64,000 nucleotides of DNA from Microbacterium marinilacus (GTDB lineage Bacteria; Actinomycetota; Actinomycetes; Actinomycetales; Microbacteriaceae): positions 282,372 to 346,371 of the forward strand of contig NZ_JAIJZW010000002.1 of the NCBI RefSeq assembly GCF_019753765.1. The letters are read 5' to 3'. The notes beneath the pieces are model-generated. The model searched no databases. It was not told the DNA's origin and saw nothing but the letters and a program-made list of their open reading frames with translations. Every line of letters begins with the position of its first letter. The first letter of the stretch is position 1. A program made the position numbers and the translations under genes. Below, piece after piece: positions 16,448 to 25,741 of this stretch.

Positions 16448-17557
16448 ATGCTTGAATACGATCCTTCCGCCGAGATCCAGGCGCTGCGCTCCACGTTCGC
16501 GAACATCCGAGAGGTCGTCGACGTCGACGCCGTGCGCGCCGAGATCGCGCGCCTCGAGGACGAGGCGGCCGCCCCCGGCCTGTGGGACGACACCGCGAAC
16601 GCCCAGAAGGTGACCAGCGCGCTCAGCCACGCGCAGGCGTCGCTGACGCGTGTCGAGGGGATCGAGCGCCGCCTCGACGACCTCGAGGTGCTGGTGGAGC
16701 TCGCCAACGAGATGGGCGACGAGGACTCGGTCGCCGAGGCGCGCAAGGAGATCACCGACCTCGAGAAGGTCATCGGCGACCTCGAGGTCAAGACCCTGCT
16801 CGACGGCGAGTACGACGATCGCGGCGCGGTCGTGACGATCCGCTCGGGCGCGGGCGGCGACGACGCCACCGACTTCGCCGAGATGCTCATGCGCATGTAT
16901 CTGCGCTACGCCGAGCGCAACAAGTACCCGGTGAAGGTGCTCGACACCTCGTACGCCGAGGGCGCGGGCATCAAGTCCACGACCTTCGAGATCGACGCGC
17001 CGTACGCCTACGGCATCCTCTCCGTCGAGGCCGGCACGCACCGCCTCGCCCGCATCAGCCCCTTCGGCTCGGCGGACAAGCGCCAGACGAGCTTCGCCGC
17101 CGTCGAGGTCATCCCGGTGATGGAGGAGGCGCAGGAGGTCGAGATCCCCGAGAACGACCTGCGCGTCGACGTGTTCCGGTCGTCCGGCCCCGGCGGCCAG
17201 TCCGTCAACACGACCGACTCGGCCGTGCGCCTGACCCACCTCCCGACCGGCATCGTCGTGTCGATGCAGAACGAGAAGTCGCAGATCCAGAACCGCGCCG
17301 CGGCGATGCGCGTGCTGCAGACCCGCCTGCTGCTGCTGCAGAAGGAGGAGGAAGCGGCAAAGAAGAAGGAGCTCGCCGGCACCATCACGGCCAGCTGGGG
17401 CGACCAGATGCGCTCGTACTTCCTCTACGGTCAGCAGCTTGTGAAGGACCTGCGGACCGGATACGAGGTCGGCAACCCGGCCAGCGTGTTCGACGGCGAC
17501 CTCGAGGGACTGATCAACGCCGGCATTCGCTGGCGCAAGCGCAAGATCGAGGACTGA
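16448..17557 (+). CDS. prfB: Peptide chain release factor 2
   Basis: Recognises UGA and UAA stop codons and triggers peptide release. In the 369 residues the stop-codon tripeptide SPF is at 204-206 ([11 protein letters not shown]) and the catalytic GGQ at 249-251 ([14 protein letters not shown]). The N-terminal coiled-coil and PCRF domain ([14 protein letters not shown]) are present. The frame is continuous from the ATG, so the autoregulatory +1 frameshift found in many bacteria is absent. TAGGCT at 16434-16439 lies 8 nt upstream, pointing to a leaderless mRNA. Confidence 0.97.
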   Translation: MLEYDPSAEIQALRSTFANIREVVDVDAVRAEIARLEDEAAAPGLWDDTANAQKVTSALSHAQASLTRVEGIERRLDDLEVLVELANEMGDEDSVAEARKEITDLEKVIGDLEVKTLLDGEYDDRGAVVTIRSGAGGDDATDFAEMLMRMYLRYAERNKYPVKVLDTSYAEGAGIKSTTFEIDAPYAYGILSVEAGTHRLARISPFGSADKRQTSFAAVEVIPVMEEAQEVEIPENDLRVDVFRSSGPGGQSVNTTDSAVRLTHLPTGIVVSMQNEKSQIQNRAAAMRVLQTRLLLLQKEEEAAKKKELAGTITASWGDQMRSYFLYGQQLVKDLRTGYEVGNPASVFDGDLEGLINAGIRWRKRKIED

Positions 17558-17639
17558 TCGCGCACGGCCGCGCCGGTGCCGGGTGCCGCCCGACACGGCG
17601 GGTCGAACGCCCGACGCCCGGGTCGATAGGCTGACCGAC

Positions 17640-18206
17640 ATGAGCTCGCGCGACGACGACGCGCTGTCCTGGGACGGCGACGACGACTCGACCCTGGTGG
17701 CGGGCGACGGACGTGCGGCGGAACGCACGCCCGAGCGGTCCACGCAGCGGCGGCCCGAGCCGTCGGAGTCGCTGCCTCGCGGCTGGCGCGCCGTCGGGCG
17801 GGGGAGCGGCGAGGTCGTCGCGGCCTCCGGCGAGTCGGACGAGACTCCGCCGGCCGCAAAGACGACGGGCGAGGGCGAGGACGAGGCCGGCAGTGGGCCC
17901 GCCCCGATGGGCAACGTCGCGCTCATCTGCTTCGGTGTGCTCGGCGGCGTCTACACGCTGTACGTCGTGGGCTGGATCCTCGGCGGCCTCCGGCTGCGCG
18001 AGCAGCTCACCGGCGGAGCCGGGGTCGCCGACGCGATGAGCGAGGCGGCGCTGTGGCTGGGCATCCTCGCACCCGTGATCTGGTTCGCCGTCACGCTCTA
18101 CGTCACCCGCGGCAAGCCGAGCTGGCAGCGGTTCGCGGGCCTCGTGCTGGGCGTCCTGCTGCTCGTGCCGTGGCCGTTCGTGATGCTGGGAGCCGTGGGA
18201 CTGTGA
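17640..18206 (+). CDS. Membrane protein with long acidic, disordered N-terminus; family not recognised
   Basis: A 188-residue protein. The first 90 residues are hydrophilic and rich in Asp, Glu, Arg and Ser, and look disordered. The rest holds three membrane helices (around 93-115, 131-150 and 160-185). No catalytic motif is visible. TAGGCT at 17627-17632 ends 7 nt before the ATG, so the start is well supported as leaderless. The next gene overlaps by GTGA, so the two are produced together. Function unknown; a small membrane complex is the most one can infer. Confidence 0.75.
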   Translation: MSSRDDDALSWDGDDDSTLVAGDGRAAERTPERSTQRRPEPSESLPRGWRAVGRGSGEVVAASGESDETPPAAKTTGEGEDEAGSGPAPMGNVALICFGVLGGVYTLYVVGWILGGLRLREQLTGGAGVADAMSEAALWLGILAPVIWFAVTLYVTRGKPSWQRFAGLVLGVLLLVPWPFVMLGAVGL

Positions 18207-18556
18207 CCGAGGAGAAGACCGTGCGCGCCGCCCGGACCACGCCGACGTGGATCGTCGCGACCATCTCGGGCGTCTTCGGGCTGCTGTTCGCCTACGCGGT
18301 GTGGACCGCGATCAGCTACCTCGTGCAGTGGATCCAGGCCGCGGGCGCCGCGGGGCTCTCGCTGTCGGCGATGGGCTGGATCGTGTGGATCCTCGCCGTG
18401 GCGATGCCGATCGCGGTGTTCGCCCTCGCCTTCTCGCTCGGCAGGCGCCGCGGCCCGCTCACCCTGACGCTGTTCCTGCTGGCGGGCCTGGCGCTCGTCG
18501 CGGTGTTCTGGCTGGACGTGCTGGCGTACGTCACGCCCGACCGCATGCTGGGCTGA
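18203..18556 (+). CDS. Small multi-pass membrane protein; family not recognised
   Basis: A 117-residue protein with three hydrophobic segments (about 16-38, 53-75 and 86-107) and little else. It is translationally coupled to the preceding membrane protein by a GTGA overlap, and the pair lies between prfB and serA. No Cys/His clusters or charged residues inside helices suggest a specific role. The 224 bp that follow before serA contain a possible -10 (TAGAGT, 18646-18651) and no other gene that I can support. Confidence 0.7.
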   Translation: MTEEKTVRAARTTPTWIVATISGVFGLLFAYAVWTAISYLVQWIQAAGAAGLSLSAMGWIVWILAVAMPIAVFALAFSLGRRRGPLTLTLFLLAGLALVAVFWLDVLAYVTPDRMLG

Positions 18557-18780
18557 CGAACCCGCGATCGTCGTCGTCCCGCCGACGGATCGGTCGGCAT
18601 CCGCGCGACACCCCGCGTCGGTCGGGAGCGCCGCGGCGCCTCCGATAGAGTGGCCGTGACGATCGCGCCCCGGTCCGATGGAGGGCCCGCCCCTGACGGG
18701 GCGACCACGTGGCGTGCGGCGCGACGACAATCCCCACACCCTGCGCGACCCCCATGCGCACGCACCGAAGGATCTCATCC

Positions 18781-20370
18781 GTGCCGAAGCCCGTCGTCCT
18801 CCTCGCCGAAGAACTCTCTCCCGCAACGATCGAGGCGCTCGGCCCCGACTTCGATGTTCGCACGGTGGACGGAACCGACCGCGCGGCCCTGTTCGCGGCG
18901 CTGGCGGACGCCCACGCCGTCCTGATCCGGTCGGCCACGAAGATGGACGAGGAGGCGATCGGCCGCGCCCCGCAGCTGAAGGTGATCGCCCGCGCCGGCG
19001 TCGGCCTCGACAACGTCGACATCAAGGCCGCCACGACCGCCGGTGTGATGGTCGTGAACGCGCCGACGTCCAACATCATCTCGGCCGCCGAGCTCACGTG
19101 CGGCCACATCCTGAGCCTGGCTCGCCGCGTGCCGAAGGCGGCGGCCTCGATCGCCGCCGGCGAGTGGAAGCGCAGCGCGTTCACCGGCGTCGAGCTGTAC
19201 GAGAAGACTCTCGGCGTGATCGGCCTCGGCCGCATCGGCGCGCTCGTCGCCGCCCGCATGCAGGCGTTCGGGATGCGCGTGGTCGCCTTCGACCCGTACG
19301 TCACCCCGCAGCGCGCGCAGCAGCTCGGGGTCGAGCTCGCGACGCTCGACGAGCTGCTCGCGCAGAGCGACTTCGTCACGATCCACATGCCGAAGACGCC
19401 TGAGACGACCGGCATGATCTCGACCCCGCAGCTGCAGCGGATGAAGCCGACGGCGTACGTCGTGAACGTCGCCCGTGGCGGCCTGATCGACGAAGCCGCG
19501 CTGGAGCAGGCGCTGAAGGACGGCGAGATCGCCGGCGCCGGCCTCGACGTGTTCTCGAGCGAGCCGCCGGCCGACACGCGGCTCACCGGCCTGCCGAACG
19601 TCGTGGCGACGCCGCACCTCGGGGCGGCCACGGAGGAGGCCCAGGAGAAGGCGGGCGTCTCGGTCGCGAGGTCGGTCAAGCTGGCGCTCGAGGGCGACCT
19701 CGTGCCCGACGCCGTGAACGTCGCGGGCGGCGTGATCGACCCGTTCGTGCGCCCCGGCATCGCGCTGGTCGAGAAGCTCGGCCAGGTGTTCAGCGGCCTC
19801 GCCAAGAGCGCGGTCACGAGCCTCGACATCGAGGTGCGCGGCGAGCTCGCGGCCTACGACGTCAGCGTCTACCGTCTCGCCGCCCTCAAGGGGATCCTGT
19901 CGAACGTCGTCAGCGAGACGGTGTCATACGTGAACGCGCCGCTGTTCGCCGAGCAGCGCGGCATCGAGACGCGCATGACGGTCGAGCAGGAGAGCCCCGA
20001 GTACCGCAACATCACGATCCTGCGCGGCACGCTCGCGGACGGCAGCGTGCTGAGCGTGGCGGGCACGCTCGCCGGCACGCGGATGGTGCAGAAGATCGTC
20101 GGCATCAACACGTACGAGATCGAGGTGCCGATCGACCGGCACCACGTCGTGCTGATCTACAAGGACGGCCCCGGGGTCGTCGCGATCTACGGTCAGAAGT
20201 TCGGCGCCGCCGGCATCAACATCGAGGGCATGCAGGTGGCCCACGAGCAGGCCGGGCTGGCGCTCAGCATCGTGACCGTCGACCAGCGCGTGCCCGACGA
20301 GGTGCTCGACGAGATCGCGCGCGACGTCGACGCGACGCTGGTCACGCAGATCGAGATCGCCGAGGACTGA
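18781..20370 (+). CDS. serA: D-3-phosphoglycerate dehydrogenase, long type
   Basis: First step of serine biosynthesis: 3-phosphoglycerate plus NAD to 3-phosphohydroxypyruvate. At 529 residues it is the mycobacterial type, with catalytic and NAD domains (ARAGVGLDNVDIKAA, GVIGLGRIGALVAARM, VNVARGGLIDEAAL, HLGAATEEAQEKAG), an intervening ASB domain (about 315-450) and a C-terminal ACT domain starting HHVVLIYKDGPGVVAIYG that senses serine. GTG 18781 is preferred because the protein then starts at PKPVVLLAEELS as in homologues, and GAAGGA lies upstream. If the TAGAGT at 18646 is the promoter, the leader is about 125 nt. Confidence 0.93.
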   Translation: MPKPVVLLAEELSPATIEALGPDFDVRTVDGTDRAALFAALADAHAVLIRSATKMDEEAIGRAPQLKVIARAGVGLDNVDIKAATTAGVMVVNAPTSNIISAAELTCGHILSLARRVPKAAASIAAGEWKRSAFTGVELYEKTLGVIGLGRIGALVAARMQAFGMRVVAFDPYVTPQRAQQLGVELATLDELLAQSDFVTIHMPKTPETTGMISTPQLQRMKPTAYVVNVARGGLIDEAALEQALKDGEIAGAGLDVFSSEPPADTRLTGLPNVVATPHLGAATEEAQEKAGVSVARSVKLALEGDLVPDAVNVAGGVIDPFVRPGIALVEKLGQVFSGLAKSAVTSLDIEVRGELAAYDVSVYRLAALKGILSNVVSETVSYVNAPLFAEQRGIETRMTVEQESPEYRNITILRGTLADGSVLSVAGTLAGTRMVQKIVGINTYEIEVPIDRHHVVLIYKDGPGVVAIYGQKFGAAGINIEGMQVAHEQAGLALSIVTVDQRVPDEVLDEIARDVDATLVTQIEIAED

Positions 20371-20376
20371 TCCCCG

Positions 20377-20398
20377 TCGGCGGGCGATCAGCCCGCCG
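20377..20398. terminator. Stem-loop between convergent serA and tetR
   Basis: CGGCGGGC (20378-20385) can pair with GCCCGCCG (20391-20398) around a 5-nt loop. It lies just after the serA stop and includes the tetR stop codon at 20388-20390. It has no T tract on either side, so a terminator role for both genes is likely but not proved. Confidence 0.5.
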
Positions 20399-20930
20399 CG
20401 TCCTCCACGAGCCGGATGAGCGCGGCGAGGTCGTCCCCGGTCGGAAGCGGGCCGGGGACGCCGCCGCCGTCGAGCGCGGCGTTGAGGTACAGGCCGTCGC
20501 CGACGAGCATCACGAGGTCGAGCGCGGCGGCGTCGCGCGTGTGGGGGCGCAGGAGGTCCTCCCACCGCTCCCGCACCGCGCGAAGGGCGTCGGCGGCGGC
20601 GGGGTGGCCGCCGTGCGCGAGCCGCGCGACCGCGACGATCGCGCGGTCGAACGGGGTGTCGCTCTCGCCCGAGCTGCGCAGGTAGTACGAGATCGTGCCG
20701 TCGGGGGCGGAGCGGCCGCGCTCCACGTCCTCCTCCGCCAGCGCGTCGAGGCGGTCGACCAGCGCGCGCTCGAGGTCGTCCTTCGAGGCGAAGTGGTACA
20801 GCAGCCCGCCCTTCGAGACGCCCGCCGCGGCGGCGACGGCCTCGATCGTCGCGGCGCGGTCGCCCTCGGCGATCAGGATCGTCTCGAACGCGTCCAGCAC
20901 CTTGTCGCGTGCGCGCGGCGGTCGGCTCAT
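20388..20930 (-). CDS. TetR-family repressor of the adjacent MFS efflux gene
   Basis: A 180-residue regulator. The N-terminal HTH reads AATIEAVAAAAGVSKGGLLYHFASKDDL (residues 24-51; the recognition helix is around VSKGGLLYHF), and the helical C-terminal ligand domain is acidic and small. It is divergent from an MFS exporter, and the 90-bp gap holds a 28-bp palindrome overlapping both -10 regions, the standard autoregulatory plan for such pairs. The ligand, presumably a substrate of the exporter, is unknown. Confidence 0.9.
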   Translation of the reverse strand: MSRPPRARDKVLDAFETILIAEGDRAATIEAVAAAAGVSKGGLLYHFASKDDLERALVDRLDALAEEDVERGRSAPDGTISYYLRSSGESDTPFDRAIVAVARLAHGGHPAAADALRAVRERWEDLLRPHTRDAAALDLVMLVGDGLYLNAALDGGGVPGPLPTGDDLAALIRLVEDAAG

Positions 20931-20972
20931 CGGATCAGCCTCTCATGCCCGGCATCTGCCCATCTTGAGCAG

Positions 20973-21000
20973 TTACTATACCAACCAGACGGTACAGTAA
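20973..21000. promoter_or_regulatory. Palindromic TetR operator overlapping divergent promoters
   Basis: TTACTATACC at 20973-20982 and GGTACAGTAA at 20991-21000 are inverted copies (one R/Y difference) around an 8-bp spacer. The right arm contains TACAGT, a -10 for the MFS gene; the left arm contains TATAGT on the minus strand, a -10 for tetR. A bound repressor would shut both. Confidence 0.85.
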
Positions 21001-21020
21001 TGAGTGGAGCGAGGAGCACC

Positions 21021-22547
21021 ATGTCGCACGCGACGACGATCGAGCAGACCGGACGCAAGGCCGGATGGCGCGGCTGGGTGGCGCTCGTCGCCCTGATGCT
21101 GCCCGTGCTCCTGGTCTCGGTCGACAACACCGTGCTGAGCTTCGCCCTGCCGGGGATCTCGGCCGATCTCGAGCCGACCGGTGTCGAGCAGCTCTGGATC
21201 ATCGACGCGTACTCCCTGGTGCTCGCCGGGCTGCTCGTCACCGCCGGGTCGCTCGGCGACCGGTTCGGGCGGCGCCGCATGCTGCTCATCGGGGCCACCG
21301 GGTTCGCCGTGGTGTCGACGCTCGCGGCGTTCGCGCCCAGCGCCGAGCTTCTGATCGCCGCGCGCGCGGCGCTGGGCGTCTTCGGCGCCCTGCTCATGCC
21401 CTCCACGCTGTCGCTGCTGCGCAGCATCTTCACGCACCGTGACGAGCGGCGTCTCGCCCTCGCCGTGTGGGCGACGATGTTCTCGGCGGGCGCCGCACTG
21501 GGCCCGATCGTCGGCGGCGTGATCCTCGAGCACTTCTGGTGGGGCGCGGTCTTCCTGCTGGCGATCCCGATGCTCATCCCCATGCTCGTCCTCGTGCCGC
21601 TCGTGGTTCCGGAGAGCCGAGACCCGCGACCGGGCCCGCTCGACCTCGTGAGCGTCCTGCTGTCGATGGCCGCCACCGTGCCCGTCGTCTACGGGATCAA
21701 GGAGCTCGCGGTCGCAGGGCTCGGCGGCCCGTCGCTCGTGCTGTTCATCGTCGGAGGCGTCTTCGGCTGGCTCTTCGTCCGTCGGCAGCGCCGGCTGGCG
21801 GTGCCGATGCTCGACATGGCGCTGTTCCAGCGGATGGGCTTCACCGGCGCGATCCTGGTCAACCTGCTGAGCGTCACCGCCCTCGTCGGCTTCCTGTACT
21901 TCGGTGCGCAGCACCTGCAGCTGATCGTGGGGCTGAGCCCCGTGCAGGCGGGCCTCGTGCTGGTGCCGGGCATGGCGGCGATGATCGTCGCCGGGATCGG
22001 GGTCGTCCCGATCGCGCGGCGCGTGGCGGCGCGCGTGGTGATCCCGTCGGCCCTCGTGCTGTCGGTCGCCGGCTACCTGCTGGTGGCGTGGGGCGGCGCC
22101 CACGACCTCGGGGTGCTCATCGTCGCGTTCGCCGTGCTGGGCATGGGCATCGGGGCGGCCGAGACGGTGTCGACGGACCTCGTGCTGACGAACGCACCGC
22201 CCGAGAAGGCCGGCGCCGCGAGTGCCGTGTCCGAGACCGCGTACGAGCTCGGGGCCGTGCTCGGCACGTCCATCCTGGGCGGCATCCTGACCTGGTGGTA
22301 CCGCGCGAACCTCGTGGTGCCGTCCGGCATCCCCGCCGAGGGCGCGGAGGCCGCACGGGAGACGCTCGCCGCCGCGATGCACGTCGCCGACCAGGCGGGC
22401 GGCACCGTGGGGGAGGCGCTGCGTGAGGCGGCCGCGGTCGCCTTCGACGGCGGGGTCGTCATGACGTCCCTCATCGGCGCGGCGCTCGTGGTCGTCGCGG
22501 GCATCGTCGCGGCCACTACGCTGGACAGGCGCCGGGAAGGCGCGTGA
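21021..22547 (+). CDS. MFS drug efflux transporter, 14-helix DHA2 (SmvA/QacA-like)
   Basis: A 508-residue protein with the DHA2 hallmarks: helix 1 [16 protein letters not shown] with the acidic residue, the loop 2-3 motif [13 protein letters not shown], and motif C region [12 protein letters not shown] in helix 5. Fourteen hydrophobic segments are consistent with quaternary ammonium or dye export. ATG 21021 is preferred over 21000 because GAGGAG (21011-21016) sits 4 nt before it; the upstream ATG is inside the operator. Under control of the divergent TetR protein. Confidence 0.9.
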   Translation: MSHATTIEQTGRKAGWRGWVALVALMLPVLLVSVDNTVLSFALPGISADLEPTGVEQLWIIDAYSLVLAGLLVTAGSLGDRFGRRRMLLIGATGFAVVSTLAAFAPSAELLIAARAALGVFGALLMPSTLSLLRSIFTHRDERRLALAVWATMFSAGAALGPIVGGVILEHFWWGAVFLLAIPMLIPMLVLVPLVVPESRDPRPGPLDLVSVLLSMAATVPVVYGIKELAVAGLGGPSLVLFIVGGVFGWLFVRRQRRLAVPMLDMALFQRMGFTGAILVNLLSVTALVGFLYFGAQHLQLIVGLSPVQAGLVLVPGMAAMIVAGIGVVPIARRVAARVVIPSALVLSVAGYLLVAWGGAHDLGVLIVAFAVLGMGIGAAETVSTDLVLTNAPPEKAGAASAVSETAYELGAVLGTSILGGILTWWYRANLVVPSGIPAEGAEAARETLAAAMHVADQAGGTVGEALREAAAVAFDGGVVMTSLIGAALVVVAGIVAATTLDRRREGA

Positions 22548-22626
22548 CGTCGTCCCTCCCGTGCCGGCGCCGGTGCCTCCGGTGCGAGCAGATCCGGTGC
22601 CCCCGGCCCGAGCAGAAGGAGAGTCG

Positions 22627-23679
22627 ATGACGCGGACCGTGAAGCTGGCAGTGATCCCGGGAGACGGCATCGGCCCCGAGGTCGTCGCCGAGGCCGAGAA
22701 GGTGCTCGACGCGGCGACCGCCGGCTCGGACGTCGTCTTCGACAAGACCCGGTTCTCGCTGGGCGCGGGGCGCTACCTCGAGACCGGCGACACGCTGACC
22801 GACGACGATCTGGCCGCGATCAAGTCGCACGACGCGATCGTCCTGGGCGCGGTGGGCGGCGTGCCCGGCGACCCGCGTCTCAAGGACGCCAACATCGAGC
22901 GCGGCCTGCTGCTGAAGCTGCGCTTCGAGCTCGACCACTACGTCAACCTGCGCCCCTCCAAGCTGTACCCCGGCCAGCCCGGTCCGCTCGCGGACCCGGG
23001 CGACATCGACTTCGTCGTCGTGCGCGAGGGGACCGAGGGGCCGTACGTCGGCAACGGCGGATCGATCCGCCGCGGCACGCCGCACGAGGTCGCGAACGAG
23101 ACCAGCGTGAACACCGCCTACGGCGTGGAGCGCGTCGTGCGGTTCGCGTTCGAGCTCGCCGAGCGCCGCTCGAAGCGGCTCACGCTCGTGCACAAGACCA
23201 ACGTGCTGGTGAATGCCGGATCGCTGTGGCAGCGCACGGTCCAGGAGGTGGCGATTGGACATCCCGACGTCGCCGTAGACTATCTGCACGTCGACGCGGC
23301 CACGATCTTCCTGGTCACGAACCCGGGTCGCTTCGACGTGATCGTCACCGACAACCTCTTCGGCGACATCCTCACCGACCTGGCCGGCGCCGTCACAGGC
23401 GGGATCGGGCTCGCGGCCTCCGGGAACATCAACCCCAGCGGCGAGCACCCGTCGATGTTCGAGCCCGTGCACGGCTCGGCGCCGGACATCGCCGGCACGG
23501 GAACCGCCGACCCCACGGCGGCCATCGGATCCATCGCGCTGCTGCTCGACCATCTCGGGCTGCGCGACGAGGCGGATCGCGTCTCACGCGCGATCGAGGA
23601 CGACATCAGCGAGCGGGGCGCCGAGCCCCGCACCACGGCACAGGTCGGCGACGCGATCGCCGCCCGTCTGCAGGCGTAG
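22627..23679 (+). CDS. leuB: 3-isopropylmalate dehydrogenase
   Basis: NAD-dependent oxidative decarboxylation of 3-isopropylmalate in leucine biosynthesis. The 350-residue protein starts [14 protein letters not shown], has the substrate Arg region [17 protein letters not shown], the Mg-binding [15 protein letters not shown], and the NAD segment [15 protein letters not shown]. The Shine-Dalgarno AAGGAGAG precedes the ATG. ilvE follows after 46 bp with its own possible -10, while leuCD lies 28 kb away, so the leucine genes are split. Confidence 0.96.
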   Translation: MTRTVKLAVIPGDGIGPEVVAEAEKVLDAATAGSDVVFDKTRFSLGAGRYLETGDTLTDDDLAAIKSHDAIVLGAVGGVPGDPRLKDANIERGLLLKLRFELDHYVNLRPSKLYPGQPGPLADPGDIDFVVVREGTEGPYVGNGGSIRRGTPHEVANETSVNTAYGVERVVRFAFELAERRSKRLTLVHKTNVLVNAGSLWQRTVQEVAIGHPDVAVDYLHVDAATIFLVTNPGRFDVIVTDNLFGDILTDLAGAVTGGIGLAASGNINPSGEHPSMFEPVHGSAPDIAGTGTADPTAAIGSIALLLDHLGLRDEADRVSRAIEDDISERGAEPRTTAQVGDAIAARLQA

Positions 23680-23725
23680 CCTGGGCGCAGCCCCTCGTCT
23701 GCCGGAACCCGAGACAGGACACGAC

Positions 23726-24835
23726 ATGACCGACACCACGCTCTCCGAGCCCGACGCAGCCCTCGCCCCGCTCGAGTTCGCCGTCACGAAGAACCTGGCC
23801 GCGAAGTCGCCGGCCGTCCGCGAAGAGATCCTGCGAGACCCGGGCTTCGGCACGCACTTCACCGACCACATGGTCGACGTCTGCTGGTCGGCCCGCGGCG
23901 GGTGGCATCGCCCGCGCGTGCAGCCCTACGGTCCGATCAGCCTCGACCCGGCCGCCGCCGTGCTGCACTACGGCCAGGAGATCTTCGAGGGCATCAAGGC
24001 GTACCGTCACGCGGACGGCGGGATCTACACGTTCCGTCCCGAGCAGAACGCCCTGCGCCTGCAGCGCAGCGCCCGCCGCCTGGCGCTGCCGGAGCTGCCG
24101 ACGTCGTACTTCCTGCAGTCGCTGCACGAGCTGATCGCGGTCGACGGCGGCTGGGTGCCGTCCGGCGAGGACCAGAGCCTCTACCTGCGTCCCTTCATGT
24201 TCGCCAAGGAGGCGTTCCTCGGCGTGCGCCCCGCGAACAAGGTCGCCTACTACCTGATCGCCAGCCCGGCCGGTTCGTACTTCACGGGCGGCGTGAAGCC
24301 GGTGAAGATCTGGCTGTCCGAGACGTACCAGCGCGCGGCGAAGGGCGGCACGGGCGCGGCGAAGACCGGCGGCAACTACGCCGCGAGCCTGCTGCCGCAG
24401 GCCGAGGCCTACGAGCAGGGCTGCGACCAGGTCGTCTTCCTCGACTCCGACGGCAACATCGAGGAGCTCGGCGGCATGAACATCCTGTTCGTGAAGAAGG
24501 ACGGCACGCTCCTCACTCCGTCGTCCGACAGCATCCTCGACGGCATCACGCGCAACTCGATCCTCGAGCTCGCGCGCGACCGCGGTCTCACGGTCGAGCA
24601 GCGCGCGGTGTCGCTCGCCGAGTGGCGCGAGGGCGTCGCCTCGGGCGACATCACGGAGGTGTTCGCGTGCGGCACCGCCGCGGTGATCACGCCGATCGGC
24701 GCGCTCAAGGCCGCCGGCTTCGAGGACGAGCAGCCGATCGGCGAGCTCGCCCTGTCGCTGCGCGAGGAGCTCACCGACATCCAGACGGGCCGCCGCGAGG
24801 ACACCCGCGGCTGGCTGCACCGGCTCGACGCCTGA
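23726..24835 (+). CDS. ilvE: Branched-chain amino-acid aminotransferase
   Basis: PLP enzyme that transaminates the keto acids of Leu, Ile and Val with glutamate. The 369 residues are the long class IV type, with YGQEIFEGIKAYRHADG, LYLRPFMFA, and the PLP Lys in GAAKTGGNYAASLLPQ. EELGGMNILFV and DGITRNSILELARDRG complete the signature. A TAGCCT at 23677-23682 could be a -10 giving a leader of about 35 nt. It stands next to leuB, consistent with a joint role in branched-chain synthesis. Confidence 0.96.
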   Translation: MTDTTLSEPDAALAPLEFAVTKNLAAKSPAVREEILRDPGFGTHFTDHMVDVCWSARGGWHRPRVQPYGPISLDPAAAVLHYGQEIFEGIKAYRHADGGIYTFRPEQNALRLQRSARRLALPELPTSYFLQSLHELIAVDGGWVPSGEDQSLYLRPFMFAKEAFLGVRPANKVAYYLIASPAGSYFTGGVKPVKIWLSETYQRAAKGGTGAAKTGGNYAASLLPQAEAYEQGCDQVVFLDSDGNIEELGGMNILFVKKDGTLLTPSSDSILDGITRNSILELARDRGLTVEQRAVSLAEWREGVASGDITEVFACGTAAVITPIGALKAAGFEDEQPIGELALSLREELTDIQTGRREDTRGWLHRLDA

Positions 24836-24967
24836 CGCGATCACATGTCTCCGTTCGGCAGGGGATCAGGGCGTCGAACCCTGCCGAACCGAGACCTGGT
24901 CCTCGCGGCCGCCATCGGGCGGCGGGCATGCCCGGAGGCGAGACGTCGTCGTCTGTAGGCTGAAGCG

Positions 24968-25741
24968 GTGAAGATCGCTCGCTTCAGCCACAACGACACC
25001 ATCCGCTACGGCATACTCGACGGCACCGATCTGGTCGTGCTGGCGGGGGATCCGATGTTCGCGGGCTTCGACACCAGTGGTGAGCGCGTGCCGCTGTCGG
25101 ATGCGGCCCTGCTGGCCCCGGTCATCCCGCGCTCCAAGGTCGTGTGCGTCGGGCGCAACTACCGGGACCACGCGGCGGAGCTCGGCAACGACGTGCCGAA
25201 GCAGCCGCTGCTGTTCTTCAAGCCGAACACGTCGGTGATCGGACCCGGCGACTCGATCGTGCGCCCGCCGCAGACGCAGGACACCCAGTGGGAGGGCGAG
25301 CTCGCCGTCGTGATCGGCCGCATCGCCAAGAACGTCAAGGCGGAGGACGCGCTCGACTACGTGTTCGGCTACACGATCGCCAACGACGTGACCGCGCGCG
25401 ACCTGCAGAAGCCCGACGGGCAGTGGGCGCGGGCGAAGGGCTTCGACACGTTCTGCCCCCTCGGCCCCGCGATCGAGACGGACTTCGACTACACGAAGGG
25501 CGAGGTCATCACGCGGCTCAACGGCGAGGTGAAGCAGCAGGCGCCGTTCAGCGACATGATCTTCGACATCCCGTTCCTGCTGGAGTACGCCTCGGCGGCG
25601 TTCACCCTCCTCCCGGGGGACGTGCTGCTCACGGGCACTCCGGCCGGCGTCGGGCCGTTCCAGGCGGGCGACACGGTGGAGGTCGAGATCCCCGGCCTCG
25701 GCGTGCTGCGCAACACGGCGCGCGACGCGCTGACGGCGTGA
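24968..25741 (+). CDS. Fumarylacetoacetate hydrolase family protein
   Basis: A 257-residue metal-dependent hydrolase or decarboxylase of the FAH superfamily. Metal ligands are visible in EGELAVVIGR (Glu) and TIANDVTARDLQ (Asp), with GRNYRDHAAELG and LLTGTPAGVGP as further hallmarks. Members act on acylpyruvates, oxaloacetate or catechol-cleavage products, and the substrate cannot be told here. GTG 24968 follows TAGGCT (24956-24961) by 6 nt, supporting a leaderless start. GTGA overlap couples it to the next MFS gene, which might move its substrate or product. Confidence 0.9.
   Translation: MKIARFSHNDTIRYGILDGTDLVVLAGDPMFAGFDTSGERVPLSDAALLAPVIPRSKVVCVGRNYRDHAAELGNDVPKQPLLFFKPNTSVIGPGDSIVRPPQTQDTQWEGELAVVIGRIAKNVKAEDALDYVFGYTIANDVTARDLQKPDGQWARAKGFDTFCPLGPAIETDFDYTKGEVITRLNGEVKQQAPFSDMIFDIPFLLEYASAAFTLLPGDVLLTGTPAGVGPFQAGDTVEVEIPGLGVLRNTARDALTA

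Noticed and set aside
16403..16540. Programmed frameshift in prfB
   Set aside because: The frame is continuous from ATG 16448 with no in-frame TGA or CTTTGA slip site.
18646..18780. Leader peptide or attenuator before serA
   Set aside because: A possible short frame after TAGAGT shows no run of Ser codons and no stop before serA; no convincing competing hairpins were found.
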